Counted from the first letter of the stretch, positions 26,873 through 36,906 are shown. The stretch: DNA of 64,000 bases from Woeseiaceae bacterium (GCA_024640365.1 JAHEFE010000011.1:1-64000), one strand, 5' to 3'. Numbers and translations are program-made. The notes: generated by a model not told the origin, from the sequence alone.

Positions 26873-27460
26873 ATGAAGTTACTGCTCACTTTCGCGATGT
26901 CATTACTGGCAATTGCAGCATTTGCGGCTAATTCGGCGGCGGAGACGCAGCAGATCAAGATAGTAGTCGACACAGGGGCCGGTGATGAGCCAGTTACGAT
27001 TGAACTGGACAGTGACAAACTTGGCTTCTCCCTGTCCGATCTGGCTGATGGCGAGAGTCGCTCGGTAGTTGATGAAAGTGGGCAAACCGTTTTGATTACG
27101 CGTCACGGCGACGATTTTCAGATAGACGTTGATGATCAGAAGTTCGAAATACCAGCCATCGGCGGAGATGATGTCGAGCAACTCATAATTACCGATAGTG
27201 ACGCCACTGACGTTGATGTACGCATCATCAAGCGCGGCGGACCGATGGGCCATAAAGGACCTGACGACATTGTGATTGTCAGCGGCAAAGCACTCGACCA
27301 GTCAGTCAAAGATGACATCACCGCTGTCCTGACCGCGGCGGGTAATACCGGACAGATAACTTTTGTAGATCGCAGCGAACACGAACACCACATGGGCGGG
27401 CTCCATGAGGGCAAACATCACGTAAAGATTATACGCAAGACAATTGAACAAACTCCTTAG
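26873..27460 (+). CDS. Secreted acidic protein of unknown function
   Basis: A 195-residue protein with a clear signal peptide (cut near NSAAE, residue 23). The mature part is rich in Asp and Glu, and its last 30 residues are His-rich (EHEHHMGG, GKHHVK), which could bind metal ions. No family recognised. It is monocistronic, with a strong terminator about 30 bp after the stop codon. The upstream 197 bp is AT-rich and contains an 8 bp inverted repeat (26782-26789 with 26810-26817). Confidence 0.72.
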   Translation: MKLLLTFAMSLLAIAAFAANSAAETQQIKIVVDTGAGDEPVTIELDSDKLGFSLSDLADGESRSVVDESGQTVLITRHGDDFQIDVDDQKFEIPAIGGDDVEQLIITDSDATDVDVRIIKRGGPMGHKGPDDIVIVSGKALDQSVKDDITAVLTAAGNTGQITFVDRSEHEHHMGGLHEGKHHVKIIRKTIEQTP

Positions 27461-27489
27461 CTTTCATTAGTAACATCTCCCCCTGATTT

Positions 27490-27516
27490 AACGGTGGCTT
27501 TGCCACCGTTTTTTTT
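27490..27516 (+). terminator. Rho-independent terminator of the secreted acidic protein gene
   Basis: Nine-base arms AACGGTGGC and GCCACCGTT close on a short T-rich loop and run into a T tract to 27516. Confidence 0.9.
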
Positions 27517-27625
27517 GTGCTGACGATTTACCTCAAAAACATGCTTATTGCTCTTTGTCAGTCTTCAGGCATCGTTTTCGAGTATGATTTCCGTCCGGCC
27601 ATTAATAATAACGAGGGGAAGCAGG

Positions 27626-28042
27626 ATGGAAACAGGACACTTGATTGGCGCTGTGAACTGGTTAGCTGTGGCATCTGCGTCGGTCGTTGCCTTTATGATC
27701 GGTGGCCTGTGGTACAGCCCCAAATTATTTGGTCAGATTTGGATGCAGGAAGTTGGGCTGACGGAAGAGTCTGCCGCGGAGGGCAATACAAGCCTGATTT
27801 TTGGTGGCTCGTTCGTCCTGATCTTTATCGCTGCAACGATGCTGTCATTTGTACTTGGCTCGGAAAGCAACTACCTGATCGGCGTGCACACCGGCTTCAT
27901 GATTGGCTGCGGCTGGGTGGCAACCGCTTATGGAGTAACGTATCTTTTTGAGCGCCGCTCGCTACGCCTGTTTCTCATCAACGGGGGCTACAACGTCATC
28001 TTTTTTTCCGTCATGGGCGCAATCATCGGCGCATGGCAATAA
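27626..28042 (+). CDS. DUF1761-type membrane protein
   Basis: The start is placed at ATG 27626-27628, behind GAGGGGAAGCAGG; the frame extends upstream without a good start. The 138-residue product has four hydrophobic segments and the motif GGLWYSPKLFGQIWM, characteristic of DUF1761 proteins. Function unknown. It converges on the helicase gene with 6 bp between stops. Confidence 0.82.
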   Translation: METGHLIGAVNWLAVASASVVAFMIGGLWYSPKLFGQIWMQEVGLTEESAAEGNTSLIFGGSFVLIFIAATMLSFVLGSESNYLIGVHTGFMIGCGWVATAYGVTYLFERRSLRLFLINGGYNVIFFSVMGAIIGAWQ

Positions 28043-28048
28043 CGCGTC

Positions 28049-30151
28049 TTACCACATATCCCTGATTCGCCCTGCTACGTCGATTTGCTTGTCGCTGCGC
28101 GGTTGCAGGCGCTCTGATGAACTTTCAGAGCGACCGTAAAATACCTGATCAACGGTGCTCATCATAGAATCAGTCATAAAGCGACTGCGAGCGCCATACA
28201 CATGCTTATCACCATCTCGACGCTGCTGCGTAACGTGGTAACGCAACGGCGACACCAGGTGCAGTGACTGCTTTGCGCGAGTCATCGCCACGTAAACCAG
28301 GCGCCGCTCTTCTTCAATCATCTCTGGGTTGCGTGTAGCAAATTCATTTGGAAAATTTCCGTCCGAGAAGTTCAATACGAAAACAGCATCCCATTCCTGA
28401 CCTTTTGCAGAGTGCACCGTGGAAAGTATCAAGTAGTCTTCATCGAGCAGCGGATCATTCGATAGGTCACCGCTCGCGCTCGGCGGGTCCAGGGTAAGCT
28501 CCGTCAGAAACCGCTCACGCGTCGGATAACGACCAGATACTTGTTCCAGTTGTTCCAGATCAGCCTCGCGAGTCTCAATGCTGTCGTACATGCGCTCAAG
28601 ATGCGGCTGATACCAGCGTCGTACAGCGCCTAATTGTTGTTGCCAACCATCGCTACTCTGCTCGGCAACGACCAGCAAGCGCATCAAGTCGCAAAATGGC
28701 AGCCACTCTTCGCGAGTGGCTGATGGCGGCTGGAACTCATCCAGGCGACCAAACTGATGGTCGACAAGTTCCAAAAAGTCAAAACACTTCGCCGCATAAG
28801 TGGGTCCCATGCCAGGAAGAAATTTCAATACTCGAAATGCCGCAACCTGATTTTTAGGGTTGTCGGCCCAGCGCAGCACAGACAACATATCCTTTACATG
28901 ACCGGCTTCAAGAAATTTCAGACCTCCATATTTTACGTACGGAACATTGCGTCGCAGCAACTCCAGTTCCAGCCGATCGCTGTGATGGGCGCTACGAAAT
29001 AACACGGCCTGTTGTTTAAGCTGCATACCCGCTTCACGATTTTCGAGAATTGTATCGATGACGTAATCACATTCACCGTCACTGTCCTCGACTGTAATAT
29101 ACCGGGGCAAGCCCCCGCCCTTTTTTAGCGTGAAAAGATCTTTCTTATATTGCCGATCACCTTCCGCGATGAGCTTGTTCGCACAATTCAATATAGGCTG
29201 TGTCGACCGATAGTTTTGCTCAAGGCTTACGATTCGTGCAGCCGGGATAAACTGATCCGGAAAACTCAAAATATTTTCCACCTCCGCCGCTCGAAATGAA
29301 TAGATTGACTGCGCGTCATCACCAACAACAGTAAGTCCCTGGCCATCTTCCTTGATCGCTCGCAGGATATCCGCTTGCAAGATATTAGTGTCCTGATACT
29401 CGTCGACCAGCACATGATCAAAAAATGCGCCAATTTCCGCAGCTATCTCGGGATCGGAAACCAGGTGATACCAGTACAACAACAAATCATCGTAATCGAG
29501 CACTTGGTGGTGCAACTTGTGCTCCGCGTAAGCACGAAATAGTTGGCGCAGCTCATCTTCCCAGTCAGCACACCAGGGGAACGTTTCATCGAGCGACGCA
29601 CGTAGTGGTTTTTGTGTATTCACGCAACGCGAATAAATGGCGAGACAGGTGTCTTTTTTTGGAAATCGTCGCGACTTGCGTGACAACTGAAGTTGATGAC
29701 GTACTACATCCATCAGATCTGCGGAATCGCCTCGATCGAGCACAGAAAAAGATACGTCGAGACCGACATTGTGGGCATAGCGACGTAACAATCGATTAGC
29801 AATGGAATGGAAAGTTCCAGACCAGGGCAGTACGCCCTGCAAACTGATCGACGTCTGACTGGCATTCATTGATTTACGAACAATAGCTTCGACCCGGCGC
29901 GTCATTTCCTGCGCCGCGCGGCGGGTGAAGGTCAGCAATAGAATTCTTTCCGGACTGACACCTTGCATGACCAGATGGGCCACTCGATGCGCCAGCGTCA
30001 TCGTTTTGCCGGTGCCGGCACCAGCTATTACCAGGAGCGGGCCCGCGGTAAACAAACCATCGGATTGCGACCGCCCATGCGATGCCGCCTGGCGCTGCGC
30101 CGCATTCAGCGACGCCAGATAATCTGATTGAACTTCGGCGGCAAGACTCAT
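28049..30151 (-). CDS. UvrD/Rep-type superfamily 1 DNA helicase
   Basis: A 700-residue 3'-5' SF1A helicase. Motif I is AGAGTGKT, the Q-motif region LNAAQRQAA is near the N-terminus, motif II is VDEYQDTN, motif III VVGDDAQSIYSFR, and motif V STVHSAKGQEWDAVFV. It unwinds DNA for repair, recombination or replication restart. Length matches UvrD/PcrA/Rep rather than RecB or AddA. GGAG lies 5 bp before ATG 30149-30151. A LexA-type operator about 20 bp upstream suggests SOS control, as known for E. coli uvrD. Whether it is the main UvrD of this organism or a paralogue cannot be told. Confidence 0.92.
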   Translation of the reverse strand: MSLAAEVQSDYLASLNAAQRQAASHGRSQSDGLFTAGPLLVIAGAGTGKTMTLAHRVAHLVMQGVSPERILLLTFTRRAAQEMTRRVEAIVRKSMNASQTSISLQGVLPWSGTFHSIANRLLRRYAHNVGLDVSFSVLDRGDSADLMDVVRHQLQLSRKSRRFPKKDTCLAIYSRCVNTQKPLRASLDETFPWCADWEDELRQLFRAYAEHKLHHQVLDYDDLLLYWYHLVSDPEIAAEIGAFFDHVLVDEYQDTNILQADILRAIKEDGQGLTVVGDDAQSIYSFRAAEVENILSFPDQFIPAARIVSLEQNYRSTQPILNCANKLIAEGDRQYKKDLFTLKKGGGLPRYITVEDSDGECDYVIDTILENREAGMQLKQQAVLFRSAHHSDRLELELLRRNVPYVKYGGLKFLEAGHVKDMLSVLRWADNPKNQVAAFRVLKFLPGMGPTYAAKCFDFLELVDHQFGRLDEFQPPSATREEWLPFCDLMRLLVVAEQSSDGWQQQLGAVRRWYQPHLERMYDSIETREADLEQLEQVSGRYPTRERFLTELTLDPPSASGDLSNDPLLDEDYLILSTVHSAKGQEWDAVFVLNFSDGNFPNEFATRNPEMIEEERRLVYVAMTRAKQSLHLVSPLRYHVTQQRRDGDKHVYGARSRFMTDSMMSTVDQVFYGRSESSSERLQPRSDKQIDVAGRIRDMW

Positions 30152-30170
30152 GGGAACTCCAGCATTAAGG

Positions 30171-30186
30171 CTGTATTTTTATACAG
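30171..30186 (-). promoter_or_regulatory. LexA (SOS) box upstream of the helicase gene
   Basis: CTGTATTTTTATACAG matches the gammaproteobacterial LexA consensus CTGT-N8-ACAG with an AT-only core. It lies 20 bp before the helicase start, where repressor would block initiation. Confidence 0.8.
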
Positions 30187-30227
30187 TACTGGATACTTTT
30201 ACAAGTTCTTCAGTATGTCGCTGATTA

Positions 30228-31115
30228 TCAATAAGTTAAAAAATCCTCAATCGCTTGCGCCAGTAGCTCCGGTTGTTCCAGGTGCACCATGTGCCTGGCA
30301 TCGGGAATTGTCACTCGGGTGAGATTTGGAAAGTTGCCGCAAGGCGCTTCGGGGTCAACCCAGCGCATATCCGGGCTGTTGAAATCAGTCTCCCCACCGA
30401 TAACAAACAATACCGGTGCCTCAACTCGGCTCCAGCAAGCCTCGGCCTCCATGCGTCGATACAAAACCGGGTTGCGCAGTTTGTGTGCCGGGTCCACTTT
30501 GAGGCGAATCACTCCATCTCTGCCACGAGTCGCCCACTGCTCTGCAACATACAACGCACGCTCCTCACTCAGGCGCGGACTGCGCCGTCTGATCCGCGAC
30601 GCCAACTCATCAAAATAACGATAGTTGGAATAGACAGGATCACGACGGCTGCTTTCTATCCATTGCCGCAAGCGCCCGGGTGAATCGCTCGGATCACCGT
30701 CGCGCAATCCAAATCCTTCAATATTGACGAAGGCCTCCACTCGTTCCGGAAAAACACCAGAATACATGGCTGAAATATTCGCCCCCATACTATGGCCCAC
30801 CAAGCGCACTTTTTCACTCGGACTATAGACTTCAAGTATTGCGTCGAGGTCGGCGAGGTAATCAGGAAACCAGTAACTTGTAGCTCGATGGGTCGAATCG
30901 CCGAAGCCCCGCCAGTCCGGGGCAATGACGAACCAGTCTTTTTGCAGCTCATCGACAACAAATTGAAAACAAGCGCCCGCATCTGCGAAGCCATGCAGCA
31001 ACACAAGCAGCGGCGCATCGGGATTACCCCACTCGTTGATGTTGTACTGCACCCCTCGGATCTCCGTTGGCCGGGCGGTTCTTGCTTTGTTGGGCCGGTA
31101 GGTGGTTCCTGACAT
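30228..31115 (-). CDS. Alpha/beta hydrolase
   Basis: A 295-residue hydrolase-fold protein with oxyanion motif LLHGFADAGACF, a DWRGFGDS turn, nucleophile Ser in VGHSMGANI and the C-terminal His in DARHMVHLEQ. The start is taken at ATG 31113-31115; a TTG two codons upstream is also open. Close relatives are annotated only as alpha/beta hydrolases, so esterase, lipase or epoxide-type chemistry remains open. Confidence 0.9.
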   Translation of the reverse strand: MSGTTYRPNKARTARPTEIRGVQYNINEWGNPDAPLLVLLHGFADAGACFQFVVDELQKDWFVIAPDWRGFGDSTHRATSYWFPDYLADLDAILEVYSPSEKVRLVGHSMGANISAMYSGVFPERVEAFVNIEGFGLRDGDPSDSPGRLRQWIESSRRDPVYSNYRYFDELASRIRRRSPRLSEERALYVAEQWATRGRDGVIRLKVDPAHKLRNPVLYRRMEAEACWSRVEAPVLFVIGGETDFNSPDMRWVDPEAPCGNFPNLTRVTIPDARHMVHLEQPELLAQAIEDFLTY

Positions 31116-31388
31116 ATTCAAAGCTTCAATTTATTTGGCAGCGCTTGCTGCGTGGATGGTTGATTGGGTCGTCAGTGTAAAGACTGCGACGCCAACAGCA
31201 ACCCCCTGTATCGTTTTCTACAAAACTAACTTGGTCGCTCAAGCCCCGCTTTCGTAACAGGTACAATTTGTCGTACTCTTACCTAATTCATGATAAGCGG
31301 GACGAACTACAGTATAGATAACCACTAATTTCCTCACGGGGCGCCATGAAATCAACGGAGAGCCAGTCAGCCAGTCAGAGAGATAACC

Positions 31389-33749
31389 ATGACCTTTGAG
31401 ATAGCACTGGTACTTGGCATACTCGTCGTGTCGCTGTTGCTCTTCATTAGCGAGATCATCCGCATGGATCTCGTTGCCCTGCTAGTGCTATCTGCCTTGG
31501 CAGTCTCGGGCCTTATTTCCCCAGCCGACACCTTTGCGGGTTTTAGTAACAGCGCTGTTATTACTGTCTGGGCAATGTTTATCCTGAGCGATGGCCTGAC
31601 CCGCACCGGCATAGCCAATATCATCGGCAAACAAGTAATGCGACTGGCTGGCCGCAATGAACTCGCCATGATCATAGTGATAATGATTACAGCCGCCGTA
31701 TTGTCAGCGTTCATGAATAATATTGGCGTCGCAGCACTGATGCTGCCAGTTGTTGTCGACGTCGCAAAGCGGACCCGCATACCCGTATCGCGCCTCCTGA
31801 TGCCGCTGGCATATGCAACATTACTCGGCGGTCTGATGACATTGATTGGCACACCCCCCAACCTGTTGGTCAGCGAATCACTCAAACACGCGGGCGAACG
31901 GCCATTCGCACTCTTTGACTTCACACCTATTGGTGGCGCTGTCATGCTCGTTGGCGTCTTGTTCGTCGCCTTGTTCGGGCGACTATTATTACCAAAAAGC
32001 AAAATTATTCGTGGCCGCACCCGCAGTCAACGCGGGCTGCGCGCACGCTACAAACTGCAGGAGCGCACATTTATGATGCGCGTCCCTGTTAACTCAGTAC
32101 TGGTCGGCAAGACGCTTGCCGAAAGCCGCATAGGCGCGGCGGCTGGAATGATCATACTGGCAATTGAACGTTTCGGCAGAACTGCAGCCTTACCCAACAG
32201 GCAAACCGTTATTCGGGCCGGGGATGGAATACTTGTCGAGGGTCGCCTAGACCGTTTCACCGAACTGCAACGATGGTGCGGACTGGTAATCGAACGCGAA
32301 GCGCCAATACTCAAATCCATGGTGGCGGCCAAACTCGTTTATGCGGAAGCCTGTCTCGCAAACAACTCGCCGCTCGTTTCTGAGCTACTGCGGCACGTCG
32401 ATTTCAGGGGCCGATTCTCGGTAAATGTCGTTGCCGTTCACCATCGTGACAACATTCGTCTGCAAAATCTTGGCTCCCTGCCACTACGAGCAGGAGACAC
32501 AATTCTCGTACAAGGACCTACAACAGCCATCGAACTGCTGGAAAAGAGCAATGACTTCAGTGAAGTCAGGCGCATAACGGACGAAGAAACCATCAAAAAA
32601 TACCAGGCGGACGAACATATGTTTGTTCTGCGCATCCCGAAAGGCAGTGACCTGGCAGGTTCATCGCTTGGCAAGAGCCGACTCACGGAAGTATTTGACT
32701 TCCGGGTACTGGCCACGTTTCGCGACGGCAAGCTACATATCATGCCCGGAGACGAAGACATTCTGGATGTCGGCGATCTCATCCTGATTGAAGGCCAGCC
32801 CGAAGACATCGATGTTCTGAGAGGACTTCAGGAGCTTGAAGTCGACACAAAGGTCAGTCCCAACCTGCGCGCATTCGAATCGGATCGATTGACCCTAATG
32901 GATGCCACCTTGCACCCGCGCAGCACCCTGGCAGGCAAAACCGTTGGCGAACTAAATTTTCGCGAGCGCTACGGTATCGAATTGGCAGGGCTGTGGCGTA
33001 ACGGCGCATCGGTAGGCGTCGAGCTCGCCGACGAGCGTCTCGAAGTCGGAGACGCATTGCTACTGCTAGGGCCGCGTGAGCGGTTGAAACTACTAAGCAG
33101 CGACACGGACTTTCTGGTGCTTACTCCGCTCGGCCAGGAACCTCCTGATACAAGTAAAGCACCGCTGGCTGCCCTGATCATGATGGGAGTTGTCGCCAGC
33201 ACGATGGCGGGTCTATTTCCGATTGCGATTGCAGCGGTAGTAGGTGCCAGCCTGATGATACTGGCCAGATGCCTGAGCATGGAGCAAGCATACCGCGCAA
33301 TCGACTGGCGATCGATTTTTCTCATTGCAGGAATGCTTCCCCTCGGGACAGCGATGCAGGACACCGGCGCCGCCTCATACCTTGCAATGCAAGTCATGAA
33401 TACAGCGGGTAGCGCCGGTCCCTGGGCGGTTATCGGTGGCCTGTACCTGCTAACAGCCGTTGGCACTATGATCATACCTACTGCCGCTTTAGTCGTTTTG
33501 ATGTCTCCAATCGTAATGTCCGCAATGGGTGATATGGGTCTTAATCCGGCGACTGCGATGATGGCTATAGCGATGGCCGCATCCGCGAGCTTCACCAGCC
33601 CCATTTCGCACCCGGCCAATATTCTCGTTATGGGGCCGGGCGGCTATCGCTTCGTGGATTATCTAAAGGTTGGTGTGCCGTTAACCATAATTGTGTTCAT
33701 CACCGTCATGCTGCTGTTGCCAATACTCTGGCCACTAACTCCTGCGTGA
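31389..33749 (+). CDS. SLC13-family (DASS) permease with four RCK_C domains
   Basis: A 786-residue transporter. Membrane segments lie at about 5-200 and 585-780, with the substrate/Na+ hairpin motifs NNIGVAALMLP and GTPPNLLVSE in the first half and SFTSPISHPANILVM in the second. The central cytoplasmic insert holds four TrkA-C/RCK_C modules at about 225-297, 312-385, 407-480 and 498-577; I expect about two in this group. SLC13 relatives with RCK_C carry sulfate, dicarboxylates or other anions. The start ATG 31389 is close to the first membrane helix. Converges on the quinone reductase gene with 4 bp between them. Confidence 0.9.
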   Translation: MTFEIALVLGILVVSLLLFISEIIRMDLVALLVLSALAVSGLISPADTFAGFSNSAVITVWAMFILSDGLTRTGIANIIGKQVMRLAGRNELAMIIVIMITAAVLSAFMNNIGVAALMLPVVVDVAKRTRIPVSRLLMPLAYATLLGGLMTLIGTPPNLLVSESLKHAGERPFALFDFTPIGGAVMLVGVLFVALFGRLLLPKSKIIRGRTRSQRGLRARYKLQERTFMMRVPVNSVLVGKTLAESRIGAAAGMIILAIERFGRTAALPNRQTVIRAGDGILVEGRLDRFTELQRWCGLVIEREAPILKSMVAAKLVYAEACLANNSPLVSELLRHVDFRGRFSVNVVAVHHRDNIRLQNLGSLPLRAGDTILVQGPTTAIELLEKSNDFSEVRRITDEETIKKYQADEHMFVLRIPKGSDLAGSSLGKSRLTEVFDFRVLATFRDGKLHIMPGDEDILDVGDLILIEGQPEDIDVLRGLQELEVDTKVSPNLRAFESDRLTLMDATLHPRSTLAGKTVGELNFRERYGIELAGLWRNGASVGVELADERLEVGDALLLLGPRERLKLLSSDTDFLVLTPLGQEPPDTSKAPLAALIMMGVVASTMAGLFPIAIAAVVGASLMILARCLSMEQAYRAIDWRSIFLIAGMLPLGTAMQDTGAASYLAMQVMNTAGSAGPWAVIGGLYLLTAVGTMIIPTAALVVLMSPIVMSAMGDMGLNPATAMMAIAMAASASFTSPISHPANILVMGPGGYRFVDYLKVGVPLTIIVFITVMLLLPILWPLTPA

Positions 33750-33753
33750 CCGA

Positions 33754-34731
33754 CTACGGAATCAATACAGTCGAACCGACCGTCCTGCGCGCCTCAATAT
33801 CTCTGTGCGCCTGCACTGCATTTTCCAACTCATAACGCTGACCAATATGTACGCGCAATACGTCGGCAGCCATGAGGTCAAAAACGGCCTTCGCAGCGGA
33901 CAACAACTCGCCTCTGGTCGAAATGAAATCGAAAAGCACCGGCCGGGTCAGATAGAGGGAATGACGTCGACCAAGTTCCATTGGCGAAATTGGATCCGGT
34001 ATACCGGAGGCGTTGCCATAACTGACCATGACACCATGAGGCTGCAGTGAATCCAACGACGCGGTAAAAGTGTCGCGTCCGATCGAGTCATAGACGGCCG
34101 CAACGCCCTTGCCGTTAGTCAGCTCTCGCACCCTCGCCGCAATATCAGGCTCATCGGTAAGGACCACGTGCTCGCAACCACTTTCGCGCGCCAGATCGGC
34201 TTTGCGTTCAGTGCTGACAACGCCTATTACGGTCACCCCCAAGTGTTGAGCCCACTGACAGAGTAATGAGCCAACCCCACCAGCGGCAGCGTAAACCAGG
34301 ACCACATCACCGGCTTTGACTGGATAACTGTGGTACAGCAAATACCAGGCGGTCATACCCTTCAAAAAGACGGCCGCAGCATGCTCATCGCTGATCTCAT
34401 CCGGAATGACCACGAGTCGCTCAGACGGAATCAGGCGCACGTCAGCGTAAGAACCAAGCCCCCCACCTGCATAGACAACTCGATCACCGACTTTCACGGT
34501 ACTAACGCCTGGGCCAACTGCAGCAATCACGCCCGCCGCCTCACTGCCAAGACCAGAAGGCAATGCAATCGGGTAAAGGCCGGACCGGTGATAGGTGTCA
34601 ATCAAATTCAGGCCGATTGCCGTATGGCGAACAAGTGCGTCGCTGCCGTGTGGCGGCGAAAGCTCCAACGTTCGCCACTCGAGCACATCTGGACCACCGG
34701 TTCTGCTAAGTTGAAAAGCGCGCGCTTGCAT
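33754..34731 (-). CDS. qor: NADPH:quinone oxidoreductase (zeta-crystallin type)
   Basis: A 325-residue zinc-independent medium-chain reductase. The N-terminal half has the QOR-type NLIDTYHRSGLYP and GSEAAGVI motifs, and the NADPH Rossmann loop is YAAAGGVGSLLCQWA. It reduces quinones by one electron and may protect against reactive carbonyls. Monocistronic. Function within the family is well supported by full-length similarity to bacterial Qor. Confidence 0.93.
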   Translation of the reverse strand: MQARAFQLSRTGGPDVLEWRTLELSPPHGSDALVRHTAIGLNLIDTYHRSGLYPIALPSGLGSEAAGVIAAVGPGVSTVKVGDRVVYAGGGLGSYADVRLIPSERLVVIPDEISDEHAAAVFLKGMTAWYLLYHSYPVKAGDVVLVYAAAGGVGSLLCQWAQHLGVTVIGVVSTERKADLARESGCEHVVLTDEPDIAARVRELTNGKGVAAVYDSIGRDTFTASLDSLQPHGVMVSYGNASGIPDPISPMELGRRHSLYLTRPVLFDFISTRGELLSAAKAVFDLMAADVLRVHIGQRYELENAVQAHRDIEARRTVGSTVLIP

Positions 34732-34878
34732 CAGGCCGTACTCCCATAAAATATGAACTAATCATAGCTAAGCTCACCGCAATTCGCCGAAATCCAACTG
34801 TCCCTGAAGCCGCACCGAACGTAGAATGGCGTATTCACCCATTTGGGCGACCTGTCGCCCACCAACAAGGGGATTAAC

Positions 34879-35649
34879 GTGAGTCGTGTAATAGATAAGG
34901 TAGCTTTGGTAACCGGTGCGGCACAAGGCCTTGGCGCGGCAATAGCAATCATGCTGGCGCGCGAAGGCGCAAAAGTTATGCTAACCGACATCAATGTTGC
35001 TGGTATTGAAAAACAGGCGGCGGCGATCAATGAGCAATACCCGGGAGCTGCCCGCGCTATGAGCCATGACGTTACTGATGCGGAACGCTGGCAAGAAGTA
35101 GTGAGCGCTTGTCACAGCGAGTTTGGTGGATTGAATATTCTGGTCAACAATGCCGGTATCGGCTCCGTCGGCAACGTCGTACAAGAGTCCTATGAAAACT
35201 GGCGTAACGTCCATGCCATAGATCTCGACAGTGTCTTTTTTGGTTGCAAGCATGCAATCCCAATAATGGAAACCAGCGGCGGTGGCTCCATTATCAACAT
35301 CTCGTCGATATCAGGAATTATTGCAGGCCATAACATGGCAGCCTATAACTCAGCTAAGGCAGCTGTTCGTCACCTCTCGAAATCTATCGCTTTGCACTGC
35401 GCACGTGCCGGCAATAATATCCGCTGTAACTCAGTGCACCCGGTATTCATCGACACTCCAATTCTCGACGGCCTCGCCGGCAAATTGGGGCGCGAAGCTG
35501 CGCTTGAGAAACTTGCACGGCAAATTCCCCTGGGACGCGTCGGTAAACCTGATGATGTCGCATATGCCGTGTTATTCCTGGCGTCAAACGAGTCGCAATT
35601 CATAACTGGAACCGAAATCAGGATCGACGGCGGTATCAGTGCAATGTAG
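34879..35649 (+). CDS. Short-chain dehydrogenase/reductase (classical SDR)
   Basis: The start is GTG 34879, placed by AAGGGG 7 bp upstream and by the usual SDR N-terminus (residues SRVIDKVALVTG). The 256-residue enzyme has the TGxxxGxG cofactor motif (TGAAQGLG), the NNAG motif, and Ser-Tyr-Lys catalytic residues in INISSISG and YNSAKAA. Asp after the second strand (LTDIN) favours NAD(H). Substrate unknown. It lies 42 bp before a ferredoxin reductase gene on the same strand, so the two may share a small redox pathway, perhaps for a cyclic alcohol. Confidence 0.9.
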   Translation: MSRVIDKVALVTGAAQGLGAAIAIMLAREGAKVMLTDINVAGIEKQAAAINEQYPGAARAMSHDVTDAERWQEVVSACHSEFGGLNILVNNAGIGSVGNVVQESYENWRNVHAIDLDSVFFGCKHAIPIMETSGGGSIINISSISGIIAGHNMAAYNSAKAAVRHLSKSIALHCARAGNNIRCNSVHPVFIDTPILDGLAGKLGREAALEKLARQIPLGRVGKPDDVAYAVLFLASNESQFITGTEIRIDGGISAM

Positions 35650-35691
35650 ATTGCCTGTATCAAAAATGAAAAACAGAATTGGAAAAAAATA

Positions 35692-36906
35692 ATGACAGAA
35701 ACGATCGTCGTGGCAGGGGCGGGACATGCGGCCGGCCAATTGGTTACATCACTGCGACAAAAGCAATTCGCTGGCAAAATCATCGTTGTCGGTGAAGAAG
35801 CCTACATCCCCTACCAGAGACCACCACTGTCAAAAAAATTCCTGGCGGGCGAAATGCCCCAGGAAAGACTCTACGTCAAGCCAGCTTCTTATTACGAATC
35901 CCATGACGTGGATCTGCGATTGTCAACGAGCGTCCAGACGATAGATCGCAATAACAAAACCATCACATGCCTGAGCGGGGCGCCTATTGATTACGACAAA
36001 CTGGTTCTGGCGCTCGGCGCACGTGTGCGGCGTCTGCCACTACCTGGTGCAAACATGGCTGGAGTTCATTACTTGCGCAGCATAGACGACGTCAAGGGAA
36101 TGCAAGAGGCCATGCAACCGCGATCCCGACTTGTCATCATCGGTGCCGGATACATCGGCCTGGAGGTTGCGGCAGTGGCGGCCGAACTCGGCTTACACGT
36201 TACTGTCATCGAAGCCGAAGAACGTGTCCTTAGCCGCGTAGTTTCTCCACAGCTATCACACTTTTATCAACTCGAGCACGAGGCACACGGTGTAACGCTG
36301 AAGCTGGCGACAGGCGTCAGCGCAATTGTGGGCGATGATCGGGTGCAAGCTGTAAGACTAAAGAACGGAGACCAGATACCTGCCGACTTTGTCGTGATCG
36401 GAATTGGCGTTTTGCCGAATACCGAACTCGCTGAGAAATCAGGGCTGGAAGTCAACAACGGCATTGTGGTTGATGACCATTGCCGCACCAGTGATCCGAA
36501 TATTTTCTCAATCGGCGACTGTACGATGCATCCAAACAGATTGCTGGGAAGATCATTGCGCCTTGAGTCCGTCCACAATGCACTGGAGCAGGCAAAGACA
36601 GCTGCCGCCAACTTACTCGGGGAAGATGTCAGTTACGCACAGGTCCCCTGGTTCTGGTCTGACCAATACGATTTGAAACTTCAGATTGCCGGCTTATCAC
36701 AAGGCTACGACGAAGCCATCACCCGTGGCGATCCCGCGACTCGATCTTTCGCATGTTGTTATTTGCGCCAGGGTCAACTAATCGCTGTAGATGCAGTTAA
36801 CAGCCCAAGAGACTTCATGCAAGCGAAAGCATTGATCGCGGCCGGCAGCCGACCTGACAAAAAGAAACTTGGCGACGCGACGATTGCTTTGAAAGAATTT
36901 GCCTGA
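35692..36906 (+). CDS. NAD(P)H-dependent ferredoxin reductase (putidaredoxin/rhodocoxin reductase type)
   Basis: A 404-residue FAD enzyme with two dinucleotide folds: FAD at VVAGAGHAAGQ (residues 6-16) and NAD(P)H at VIIGAGYIGLE. The second FAD motif is IFSIGDCT. The C-terminal domain has the PWFWSDQYDLKLQIAG motif typical of reductases for Rieske or [2Fe-2S] partners of cytochrome P450 and dioxygenase systems. No ferredoxin or oxygenase gene is visible in the window, so its electron acceptor is elsewhere. GGAA precedes ATG 35692. Confidence 0.92.
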   Translation: MTETIVVAGAGHAAGQLVTSLRQKQFAGKIIVVGEEAYIPYQRPPLSKKFLAGEMPQERLYVKPASYYESHDVDLRLSTSVQTIDRNNKTITCLSGAPIDYDKLVLALGARVRRLPLPGANMAGVHYLRSIDDVKGMQEAMQPRSRLVIIGAGYIGLEVAAVAAELGLHVTVIEAEERVLSRVVSPQLSHFYQLEHEAHGVTLKLATGVSAIVGDDRVQAVRLKNGDQIPADFVVIGIGVLPNTELAEKSGLEVNNGIVVDDHCRTSDPNIFSIGDCTMHPNRLLGRSLRLESVHNALEQAKTAAANLLGEDVSYAQVPWFWSDQYDLKLQIAGLSQGYDEAITRGDPATRSFACCYLRQGQLIAVDAVNSPRDFMQAKALIAAGSRPDKKKLGDATIALKEFA

